From Acholoe squamosa (Eukaryota; Annelida; Polychaeta; Phyllodocida; Polynoidae), in NCBI GenBank assembly GCA_949317995.1, contig OX439035.1:4215227-4279226 (forward strand): a stretch of DNA of 64,000 nt, given 5' to 3'. This document shows positions 13,480 through 32,280 of the stretch, piece by piece; position 1 is the stretch's first letter, and each line of letters begins with the position of its first letter. Both the position numbers and the translations under genes were made by a program. The notes beneath the pieces are model-generated. The model was not told the origin of the DNA and searched no databases. It saw only the letters and a list, made by a program, of their open reading frames with translations.

Positions 13480-13752
13480 AAAAGTTGTTTGTTTCAGGTA
13501 ACCCGACCCTACAACAGGGCCAACAATAGCTTTTTCTCCAATTTGGAACAAAATCTGGGGACATATTTTGGTTGATTTAGTTGTCCACGAGTCATCGTGG
13601 TGAGTGACGAGTCAATGAAACATTGAAAAATATTCACACAAAAGAGGAGATACTTTTTCTCAATTTTTGAAGATTTCTTTTTGGTTTTTAGGTAATTTAG
13701 TCGCCCCTGAATATTCGACCTATGTACCTTACTTTTTTCAGCATGTTATACA
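13480..13752. mobile_element. MITE-like copy related to the one at 24817-25166
   Basis: It starts with 'gtttcaggtaacccgaccct' and ends with 'ttttttcagcatgttata', mirroring 'gttcaggtatcccgacctac' and 'ttttttgagcatgttacct' of the copy near 24.8-25.2 kb. The termini are degraded. Confidence 0.4.
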
Positions 13753-13802
13753 ATTTTTTCTTACCCAATCTATTAAACATCTAGAGTCATGTACTTTCTC
13801 TC

Positions 13803-14037
13803 GCTTAAAATGCTAGTCTTATACGCGAGGTTTTAGTTCTCCCTGGATCCGCAAGGGGGACACCAAGACCTAAGTGATAATAAGGGGTTTCGGGAGTTTA
13901 CGGGAGGCCCAAGCTACACATAGCTTTTTGAATTTTCAAAATCCATTCAGTAGAACAAAAGTTATGAATGTTTCATTTTTTTGACCATTTCCTAAAACTC
14001 TAGGTGCGTCTTATATATGCGGGATGAGATTACAGTA
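13803..14037. mobile_element. Degraded copy of the CCGTAATCTCCCGCG MITE family
   Basis: The interior 'ttttagttctccctggatcc' followed by 'gcaagggggacaccaagacc' and the end 'gggatgagattacagta' match the intact copy at 34202-34498. The left inverted repeat is largely lost. Confidence 0.65.
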
Positions 14038-15326
14038 GGATCACTTAAACACTGGTAACCTGACTGGTAACCTTTATTTAACATATGTCACTCGGTCCAA
14101 GGTACTTGTGCTATATTGTTGTTTTTAACCCCCTCTTTTTGTATTCCTGGTCTATGTCCGTCAATCTTAACCCTTTAAGGGGCTTATTGCTTGTTTGTTT
14201 GTGTTCTTTTATTTGCCTGGTCCCATAGGCAGGGCCAGTCTTATTGCAAAAGAGCATCACGCCCATTGGTCAGCACGATGCCCCAAAAGTGCATCATGCC
14301 CATTGGTCGGCACGATGCCCCAAAAGTGCATCATGCCCATTGGTCGGCACGATGCACCAATGAAGTGCTGGTGAGTCTGTCTGCTCACACACATTTCATT
14401 AGTGTATCGTGACGACCGATGGGCATGATGCAATCTGGCATCCAGTCACCGTCTTTAATAAAGTACATAAGTCATGAGTGGGTTAAGTATTCTCCTTGTC
14501 TCATTGTTTATTCTGAGTTAGCAGGTTGTCACATGGGCGCGGCCATTGCTGGAGCTTGTTACCAGCGAGTTCTACTGATAAGACCTATCAGATGGGTACC
14601 AGATGGCCCCCGAAGGACCGCAGTGAATAGATTGGGGTTCTCTCATTGGCTAATAATTAAACCTGCTAAGTCCGTATAGCGTAGGTGACTACGTGACATG
14701 CGGGGTTGGGGGAGGGGAGGGTTGGAGAAGGGGAGGGGAGGGGGGGATCATTGTTCATCGGGTCACTTTTTACATCCAACATGGAGATGATAATCCCGTC
14801 CATTAGTTATACATACATGGTACATATCTACACCATTACTGCTTCCTTTTTTTTCTTTTAATCCTTTAAGGGCCACTGATGCATTTATGCATCATGCCCA
14901 TTGGTCGTCATGATGCATGAATGCAGCCGTGGTGATTAACTCGCCATGGCTACATTCATGCATCATGCCGACCCTAACAGGGTTGATCCCGGAGGGTGGC
15001 TCCGATGAAGTGCTGGCGAGCAGTCTCGCCAGCACTCCGACCAATGGGCATGATGCACTCCTGCATTCCTGCATCAGCAGCCCTTAAATGGTTAAGTAGA
15101 CCACATGGGTCGTACCAGGCTGACTTCTACTCATTATCTATTTTCACTTGTTAGAGAATTGTATTTTAATCGTTAACTCTTTACGGCTGCTGATGCACAA
15201 TTATTAAAGCGCATCATGCCTAATGGTTGTCCGGATGCACCAATGAATAGATGCCCCCACCCTGTAGGAATGTACCATCCCTGAAGGGTCATCATGATGC
15301 ATCTTTAATGCCATTATGGTGGCTAA
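14038..15326. other. Gene-free stretch packed with palindromic TGATGCAT copies and a dispersed repeat
   Basis: Palindromic elements or pieces lie at about 14168-14450, 14863-15096 and 15176-15310. The second begins 'aatcctttaagggccactga' and ends 'cagcagcccttaaatggtt'. 14515-14690 is a reverse-oriented relative of the dispersed repeat at 34625-34830 (shared 'gcggccattgctgg' and 'cagatgggtacc' segments). 14700-14750 is a G-rich tract. Confidence 0.6.
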
Positions 15327-15616
15327 GGCCACCCTTAAAAATGTTTGTTTCCTGTCCAGAGGCCTGGTGGAATTAATTTTAGAATGGGAAATTTTTTTTC
15401 TTGAGTTCTAAAAAATTTTTTTTTGTCTATTAGCACAAGAATCTAGGTTTTCAATCACTAAATCCTAGAACGCGATGACAAATTCACGCCATCCCCACTT
15501 GCGATGTTCATGACAAATAAAAATCTTTTCCTAAAAATTTTTTTTCCCTCCCTCCCTCATGGGTCTGAAAAATCCCACCCTCTGGACAGGAAATGAACAT
15601 ATTTTTAAGGGTGGCC
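15327..15616. mobile_element. GGCCACCCTTAAAAATATG-family MITE, intact
   Basis: The left end 'ggccacccttaaaaatgttt' is inverted at the right as 'atatttttaagggtggcc'. An inner 'cctgtccagagg' is mirrored by 'ctctggacagg'. Same family as 20906-21174, 21656-21913, 33553-33846, 37438-37600 and 46435-46735. No coding capacity. Confidence 0.82.
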
Positions 15617-16968
15617 TTATTGGGGGGATAGTGGTTTAAAATTTCTTTACCTCCCCCCTCAAAATTCTTTGTCCACCACCCCGCGGAGATTTTTCATGCC
15701 TACCTTGATCTGTTCCCGTAGTACCAAAAAAGGGTGCCAAAAAGAGGGGTCAAAAGATTTTACCTGGGGATTTTACGCCCCCCCCCCCTCAGCAGGGGTC
15801 AAATGTTTTTGCCCCCCCCCCTCAAACCAACAACCCCACCTGTTGATAGATAATGACTTTAACCGGGTATGTTAATGACATGTAGTAAACAATGCAAGGA
15901 AAGTACTTTCCAACTTAACATAACATGGCACTAGAAGAGAAGGTGAAGGCCACACGTGCCAACACACAACCACGACCTATATGACCTTCAAACACACACA
16001 GACGCCGTCTGCCAACCTGCACGTCCGCCATGTTGTTGTCCACTGGTACCCGTGTGTCTACATGACAACTGCAGCAGCAGTCCGCCAGACACCAGCCGCA
16101 GTAGGAAAAGCAGACGACAATTCTCCACAATTCCCGCCCTTTTTGGTGCCGTCTTCATAATCACAGTCACTGTGGATACAAGCCGTGGGCGTGGAATGAT
16201 TACATGTATAAAAGGGAGGGGGAGGGGTGGCTTTTGTGGCTAATTGAGGGCAATGTCTCTGAGTGGAGCTAGAGATATTTCCGACAGTTTGGACACGTGA
16301 TTAGTCAATCACCTAATTAGTAAGGTAACCATAGAAACAGCGTTTGAATAGTTCACGAAGGGAAGGGAGAGAGAACCCTAGTGGGAAGAGGAGGGAGGGA
16401 GCAGGAGGGTGTGGGGTCCTAGGATGAGGATCGGGCTGAGGATGGAGCTCTGATCTTGCAACAGGAGGTAGAAAGCAAAAGCAATCTTGCTGTAGCCGCG
16501 GGCATATTGAGCTCTGAGAGAGACGCAGAGATCTATGTGTGAAGGAGGAAGTACATAAGAGAGCTTGTATTTACACTGGTGGGAATATCAGCTTCCATCT
16601 GGGTGGGTCTGAATACTGCATTTATAGGTCTCTATCGGTACAGAGGGGGTCTTGGTATGGCGGGCTACCCCAGAAGGCCGTCACCTTACAATCCTTAGCG
16701 TCCACTTCATGAGTAGACCTACATTAAGAGAGTAATGTATGGGCTAACGGGCACCGAATTCCTTGTATGGTAGGATATCAAAACCAGTGGACCGCTCCAC
16801 TATAGGTGCACCCGCCAGCTGCTGGCTTGGTTTGAACGCGTCCAGCAGTCCTTTATAATTATAACGCTATTCTAACTTTGCGCATGTGAGAGTTGCTGTG
16901 GTCGCTACTATTCAGGTAGGGGCTATGGCATTATACATATACAGGCAAACACCCACACTTTCTGGTCA
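15617..16968. other. Spacer with a CpG-richer, promoter-like block
   Basis: 15630-15830 has C-runs and degraded repeat. 15900-16560 is less AT-rich than its surroundings and contains 'tataaaaggg' at about 16207 and a possible RFX X-box 'gtaaccatagaaac' at 16325-16338. 16590-16700 is a dispersed repeat shared with 19060-19165 and 19570-19740 ('gaatatcagcttccat', 'ggtctgaatactgca'). No first exon could be supported. Confidence 0.35.
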
Positions 16969-17040
16969 GTCCCTGTGGCGCAATGCATAGGGAGTTGGAT
17001 TTGGGATCAGGAGACTGCAGGTTCGACCCCTACCTCTGGC
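16969..17040 (+). pseudogene. tRNA-derived sequence (tRNA-Arg-like pseudogene or SINE head)
   Basis: The start 'gtccctgtggcgcaat' resembles the start of animal tRNA-Arg, including an A-box-like segment. 'ggttcgacccc' at 17020-17030 is a good B box / T-loop. The T stem has one mismatch, the acceptor strands pair at only about four of seven positions, and the anticodon stem does not form, so a working tRNA is unlikely. Confidence 0.5.
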
Positions 17041-17075
17041 AATGAAAATTTCGTAGGTTTTAACATGTAACATAT

Positions 17076-17124
17076 GACATGTAAGAAGTGCTGATATCCA
17101 TGATATCAGCACTTCTTACATGTC
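17076..17124. repeat. Perfect 23-bp inverted repeat with a 3-base loop
   Basis: Positions 17076-17098 (starting GACATGTAAG, ending GATATC) are exactly complementary to 17102-17124, with only 'cat' between. A second 'cttcttaca' follows directly. It lies 35 bases after the tRNA-like sequence and would form a very stable hairpin or cruciform. Confidence 0.9.
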
Positions 17125-17290
17125 TTGCACTTCTTACACTCCTTACAAACATGCATCATAACATGCAATATCGACAGGTATCAGAACGGGAATGTCCTGA
17201 AAAAGCACCCAAAATCACACATCGTGTAATAAACATGTATATTGTCTATTGGCCTGATTCAGCCGCTAATCCTTCAAGGGCCGCTGATGC

Positions 17291-17435
17291 AGGGGCGTGG
17301 GAAGCAGTTTCAGAGTAGGTGGGACCAGGGGGGTTTTCTGCAATTTTTGACCTCCTTTGCTTGACCTTTTAGTTTTGACCTTTTGAGGAGTTGGCCAAAA
17401 GTGGGGGGACATGTCCCCCCTGCTTTCCACGCCCA
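17291..17435. mobile_element. Short element with AGGGGCGTGGGAA / TTTCCACGCCCA ends
   Basis: Near-identical copy at 20547-20699. Both lie inside a palindromic repeat, directly after 'tgatgc' and before 'tgtgatgca', so this small element has inserted into, or travels with, that family. Inner palindrome 'gggggacatgtccccc'. Confidence 0.6.
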
Positions 17436-17504
17436 TGTGATGCATTTATGCATCAGGCCGAAAGGTTGAAGATTTTAATTAGGTCATTTCCCACGGAGAG
17501 GCAC

Positions 17505-18625
17505 TTATTCATGGTCCGTCATTATGAGGTCATTGATTGATTTGGGCGCTTATTCAAGGTCTATCATTATGGTTTCATTGATTGATTTAGGCGCTTATTC
17601 ATGGTCCGTCATTATGGGGTCATTGATTGATTTGGGCGCTTATTCAAGGTCTGTCATTATGGGGTCATTGATTGATTTAGGCGCTTATTCATGGTCCGTC
17701 ATTATGGGGTCATTGATTGATTTAGGCGCTTATTCATGGTCCGTCATCATGGGGTCATTGATTGATTTGGGCGCTTATTCAAGGTCTGTCATTATGGGGT
17801 CATTGATTGATTTAGGCGCTTATTCATGGTCCGTCATTATGGGGTCATTGATTGATTTAGGCGCTTATTCATTATCCGTCATCATGGGGTCATTGATTGA
17901 TTTAGGCGCTTATTCAAGGTCTGTCATTATGGGGTCATTGATTGATTTAGGCGCTTATTCACTGTCCGTCATCATGGGGTCATTGATCGATTTAGGCGCT
18001 TATTCATTATCCGTCATCATGGGGTCATTGATTGATTTAGGCGCTTATTCAAGGTCTGTCATTATGGGGTCATTGATTGATTTAGGCGCTTATTCACTGT
18101 CCGTCATCATGGGGTCATTGATTGATTTAGGCGCTTATTCAAGGTCCGTCATTATGGGGTCATTGATTGATTTAGGCGCTTATTCACTGTCCGTCATCAT
18201 GGGGTCATTGATTGATTTAGGCGCTTATTCACTGTCCGTCATTATGGGGTCATTGATTGATTTAGGCGCTTATTCACTGTCCGTCATTATGGGGTCATTG
18301 ATTGATTTAGGCGCTTATTCACTGTCCGTCATTATGGGGTCATTGATTGATTTGGGCGCTTATTCAAGGTCTGTCATTATGGGGTCATTGATTGATTTAG
18401 GCGCTTATTCACTGTCCGTCATCATGGGGTCATTGATCGATTTAGGCGCTTATTCATTATCCGTCATCATGGGGTCATTGATTGATTTAGGCGCTTATTC
18501 AAGGTCCGTCATTATGGGGTCATTGATTGATTTAGGCGCTTATTCATGGTCCGTCATTATGGGGTCATTGATTGATTTAGGCGCTTATTCATTATCCGTC
18601 ATTATGGGGTCATTGATTGATTTGT
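17505..18625 (+). repeat. 45-bp tandem array, about 25 copies, open in one frame
   Basis: The unit 'ggggtcattgattgattta' plus 'ggcgcttattca' and a variable 'NNNtc[ct]gtcat[tc]at' repeats every 45 bp. Since 45 is a multiple of 3, the plus frame from the ATG at 17524 stays open to a stop ending at 18684 (386 residues: a 15-residue repeat with LIDLGAYS in each unit). Most variation among units is TTA/TTG, ATT/ATC and TCC/TCT, which are third-position silent changes in this frame. One codon alternates among TGG, AGG, CTG and TTA. No signal peptide, domain, splice context or homologue is known to me. I annotate it as a repeat with an open frame, not as a proven gene. Confidence 0.9.
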
Positions 18626-20027
18626 TTAACGTCCTAAGGCTCTTACACCTCAGGGGACTGCCTCACTACGGGATTCAAAGATAAAAGGGCACCTTATTCA
18701 ATTCAATTCTATACTGACAAAGCGGGATCGATTATAAGCCAATGAAATAGTCACTGCATACTTCTCAGGGGTAGTTGGTGCCTATCTGATAACTTATATC
18801 AGTGATAACTGCTGGTAAACAGCGTCAGCAATGGCTGCACCCATTACACATCCCACAACCTTGGTATTCCATTCATACACAACCAATTTCGGGGCAAAGG
18901 AAAAAGGGTCACACGACGGTAAACCCTTTAGGGGAAATGAGAAAGGGAGGCCAGCGTTCCACCCAAATCTCCAATCTTTTCAATCTTGCCTATAGGACTG
19001 TTTCGGACACTCGAGGGCCCGCCAGATTGCGTTCCACCATGACAACAAGTCTCGATGTTTACAGAGGTTTCCATGGATACAGGGAGCGTCTTGGTATGCC
19101 AGGAGTGTGCACGACTTGTAAACCAGAAGGCTGTCACCATTCCGTCCACACACTGCATGCATAAAGCTGCATTATATTATCTATTGGTCTGATCTAGTGG
19201 ACGATTGATGTTTACTGATGGCAGAGGCGTAGGAAGCAAATCTTCATTGGGGGGGCCCAGCGAGGGCCCCATCGCAGCGACCTAGTATTGTTGGCTCAAG
19301 TGAGACACCCCTCATACATATATGTACATGGAATTTGTTTAGAAAGGTAATTTCTAGTCAATTTTGCATCTGACTTTAGGCTCAGGCCCCCATTTTTCCT
19401 ATCCTATCACCACATCAATCTAATTTGAGATGCAAAGTTTTACCTTCTTTTCCATTTTGTTATGAGTTTGTGGCAAATTTTGGGGGGGGGGGGCCAGACA
19501 TACTTGGGCCCCACATCCTTTGTGATTAGGGGGCCCCCCTGGCCCCCCCTTTTCCTACGCCCCTGGGTGGTGGGAATATCAGCTTCTATATGGGGCGGGT
19601 CTGAATACTGCAATTACAGAGAAGGTTTCCATGGGTACAGGGAGGGTGTCGGTATGCCAGGCTGCACGTCTCCTACCTCAGAAGGGCGTCACCTCATACC
19701 GCCCACTGCCTGCATAAAGCTGCAGTTATTGTCTATTGGTCTGATTCACCAGGGCGTTACTCATGCTTACTAGTACACCACACTTGGGTGGAAAGACCAT
19801 GGAAACTGGCTAATAATTTATCTCATAAAGCTGTTGTAAGTTAAAGTGGTCCTTTATGGCCACCCCCCCCCCCCCGCCCATTCCCGAGGTTGTGAATGGT
19901 TTGAGTGGGTGTCAAGTGTGGCATAAGTGAGATATACACACCTCTTTGGGCAGCCTGCTGTCAATATATTGAACTCGGTGACCAACTCGGTGTTTATCTA
20001 CCACAAGCCTGCTAGGGTGAAATATAT
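18626..20027. other. Gene-free stretch with dispersed repeats
   Basis: 18770-18870 shares 'cagtgataactgctgg' with 34740-34830. 19060-19165 and 19570-19740 are copies of the repeat at 16590-16700 ('ggtttccatgg.tacaggga'). 19221-19566 is bounded by 'aggcgtaggaa' and 'ttcctacgccccct', probably a MITE. 19860-19877 is a C-run. Open frames here fall in repeats. Confidence 0.55.
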
Positions 20028-20386
20028 ACTGTGGTCGTAGATTATTTTACGCTGTACATTTTTTCGCGGACTTCACGGAAGTGTAAAATCCGTGAATTTA
20101 TGTCCATAGTGAATATATCTATCATATAGAATAGCAATAGCCAATTTTGAGAATCCGTGAATTCAAATACACATAAATTACAGGGATGAAAGTTACAGAG
20201 CACGAAAATCCCTGAAATGGTCCAATATTCGCCCCAAAAACCTGGGGTTCTATATGAATGTATAGGGCCCTGGAACTTCAAAATCCCTGAAATCAGGAAA
20301 TTCCCTGAAGACTTTCATCCCTGAAATTAAGGCCTTTTATCAATTCCGTGAAAATTTATACCGGTGAAAATATCTACGACCACAGT
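20028..20386. mobile_element. MITE with ACTGTGGTCGTAGAT termini
   Basis: ACTGTGGTCGTAGAT at 20028-20042 is inverted exactly at 20372-20386. The interior repeats 'ccgtgaatt' and 'ccctgaaat' motifs and shares 'gttc.atatgaatgtatagg' (reverse) with 45270-45390 and 54185-54310. Confidence 0.7.
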
Positions 20387-20394
20387 ACTGCTTA

Positions 20395-20815
20395 ACTCTC
20401 TAAGAGCCACTGATACAGGAGTGCATCAGACAAATTAGCCACCATGATGCACCAATGAAGTGCTGGTGAGACTGCTCGCAGCACTTCATTGGAGCATCAT
20501 GCCGACCCCCTGTGTGTGTATCCACCCCGTAAAGTCGTCATGATGCAGGGGCGTGGGAAGAAGTTTCAGAGTGGGTGGGACCAGGGGGGTTTTCTGCAAT
20601 TTTTTTACCTCCCTTTGCTTGACCTTTTAGTTTTGACCTTTTGAGGAGTTGGCCAAAAGTGGGGGGGGGGGGACATGTCCCCCCTGCTTTCCACGCCCAT
20701 GTGATGCATGATTGTAGATACATGTGGAGAGTTACTCGCCAGGGCTACATTCATGCACCATTACGACCAAGGGTCATGCATTAATGCATTAGCGGTACTT
20801 GAAAGGTTAAGGGGG
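20395..20815. repeat. Palindromic TGATGCAT element, enlarged by a nested insertion
   Basis: It begins 'taactctctaagagccactg', holds 'gaagtgctggtgagactgct' paired with 'cagcacttcattgg', and ends 'gcattagcggtacttgaaag'. The 20547-20699 element lies inside it. Confidence 0.6.
20547..20699. mobile_element. Second copy of the AGGGGCGTGGGAA element, nested in a palindromic repeat
   Basis: Over 90% like 17291-17435 by eye, including 'gggaccaggggggttttct' and 'gaggagttggccaaaagtgg', with a longer G-run. Confidence 0.65.
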
Positions 20816-20825
20816 CGCTATGCGG

Positions 20826-21174
20826 GCTTCCATAGCCTACTTAAAAGGGTCTATATCTCCTCTTTCCTATCCCCTCAGGATGTGTGTGGTGCACATATGC
20901 GCGGGTTCCTGTCCAGAGGGTGGGACTTTTTAGAGGGAGGGAGGGAACTTCTTTTTTTTTTAGGAAAATATTTTTATTTGTCGTGAGCATCGTAAGTGGG
21001 CACGGCATGAATTTGTGATCACATTCTAAGATTTAGTGATCGGAAACCTAGATTCTTGTGCTGATGGACGTAAAAATAAATTGTTTTTCAGAACTCAGGA
21101 AAATCTTTTCCCATTCTCACAAAAAAATACACCAGGCCTCTGGACAGGAAAAGAAAATATTTTTAAGGGTGGCC
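20826..21174. mobile_element. Truncated SINE-like repeat fused to a 5'-truncated GGCCACCC MITE
   Basis: 20826-20903 matches the start of the 28505-28682 repeat ('cctatcccctcaggatgtgt'). It breaks at 'gcgcgggttcctgtccagag', where a GGCCACCC-family MITE takes over and runs to 'tttttaagggtggcc' at 21174. The MITE left terminus is missing. Confidence 0.65.
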
Positions 21175-21500
21175 TGATGCAGTCTGTCGGGTGGGCAATC
21201 TGACCCATACATCATCAAGACCAATGGTCGTGATGCATTAATACATTAGCGGTACCTGAAGGGTTTAGGGGGCGCTATGATGCAGTCTGGTGGGTGGGCA
21301 ATCTGACCCATACATCATCAAGACCAATGGTCGTGATGCATTAATGCATTAGGGGCGTTAAATCAGTTAACCCTTTCAAGACCAATAATGCAGTAATGCC
21401 CATTGGTCGTCATGATGCACGAATGCAGTCCCGAGGGTTGATACATTGGTGCATCACGCCAACCAATGGGCATGATGCGCTCCTGCATTAGCAGCCGTTA
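21175..21500. repeat. 103-bp tandem duplication of palindromic-repeat sequence plus another fragment
   Basis: 'gatgcagtctg' at 21176 recurs at 21279, and about 100 bp after each match closely ('ggtgggcaatctgaccca'). 21365-21500 is a further palindromic-family piece beginning 'taaccctttcaagaccaata'. Confidence 0.7.
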
Positions 21501-21655
21501 AACAAAACTAAAGGGTCAAGGTCACATGAGTATTAAAGTAAGATTGTGGGCGATGACAAGTGCATACTTTAACAATACATGGGCCTATCATACCAACACA
21601 TCATATTGATATGAAATGACTAAAGATAACAAGATCGGTCCATGTTTTCCCGCAA

Positions 21656-21913
21656 GGCCACCCTTAAAAATATGTTCGATTCCTGTCCTGAGGCCTGGTG
21701 GATGTTTTTGTTGAGGGTGGGATTTTTTTTTTCCTGTCAGCACATGAACCTAGGTTTCCAATTCCCAAATCTTAGAACATGATGGCAAATGCGCACAGTC
21801 CCCGCTTTATAATACAATGGTAATGAAAAGTACAAAATTTTCCCCTCCCTCTCTCATGGGTCTGATAAATCCCACCCTCTGGACAGGAAATGGACATATA
21901 TTTAGGGGTGGCC
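21656..21913. mobile_element. GGCCACCC-family MITE
   Basis: 'ggccacccttaaaaatatgt' at 21656 and 'tatttaggggtggcc' at 21913 are inverted ends. Interior as in 15327-15616, including 'ccctccctctctcatgggtc'. Confidence 0.78.
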
Positions 21914-31620
<9,707 letters not shown>

Positions 31621-32280
31621 GTTGCCTGTTGTCTGCTCAATCTCTTTCCGTTGTCGCACTATGAATCGATCGAGGTGAGGCCAGTGGGATTTCTGCTAGG
31701 CCAACATTCTCCGCAGATCTGTAGATAGGGCAAAGTTCAACTTTATTCAGTCCCTACGATATAAGAAGATCACTTTCCATATTATTTTGATGAGATTTGA
31801 GGGCGCTATTTGGTGAACTCGAAGTTTTCGCAGTGTTTACGTTGAGATCATACGAAACTGATCCAGGAAGTTGCCATTATGTAACAAAGTCTCGAACCAG
31901 AATAAAAACAAAAATTTTCCTAAATAAAGGTTCAATTTTCACCAATTTGATGTGTATTCCACTTAAATTGACTTTAAATGACTGAATTTTGATCTATTGA
32001 AATAAATATTTACTTCCATGGACCCAACTCCTAACACTAGTTTTGGTTTGAGACTATAAATATGTACGGGTAGAAAATATTTAGCAGGTTTCAACTTTTG
32101 TCACTACTGCTGGTTTCTGGCTATTTCGCAGCAATTTATGTTTACTTCACATTATTGACCAGCGGAACCGCATGTCAAGGATTGTCAAGTGGTCAAAAGT
32201 TGCTTGGCGTTTCATCATTCCCGTTATTTCTATAAATTCAAGCAAAGAGACGTGTTTGTCAGATACATTGTGACTCCACT
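31621..32280. promoter_or_regulatory. Short divergent (head-to-head) intergenic region of EGLN and EPRS
   Basis: 660 bp separate the two start codons, so both 5' UTRs and core promoters must fit here or overlap. There is no clear TATA box for either gene. An ACGTG core at 32250-32254 fits a HIF response element half-site (RCGTG), but one 5-base match is weak and it lies only 26 bases before the EPRS ATG, possibly in the UTR. Confidence 0.5.

Noticed and set aside
16969-17040. Functional tRNA-Arg gene
   Set aside because: Acceptor and anticodon stems do not pair well; only A and B boxes are convincing.
31621-31659. Upstream GTG start adding 13 residues to EGLN
   Set aside because: A GTG start is improbable in an animal nuclear gene; the ATG at 31620 precedes the MYND finger directly.
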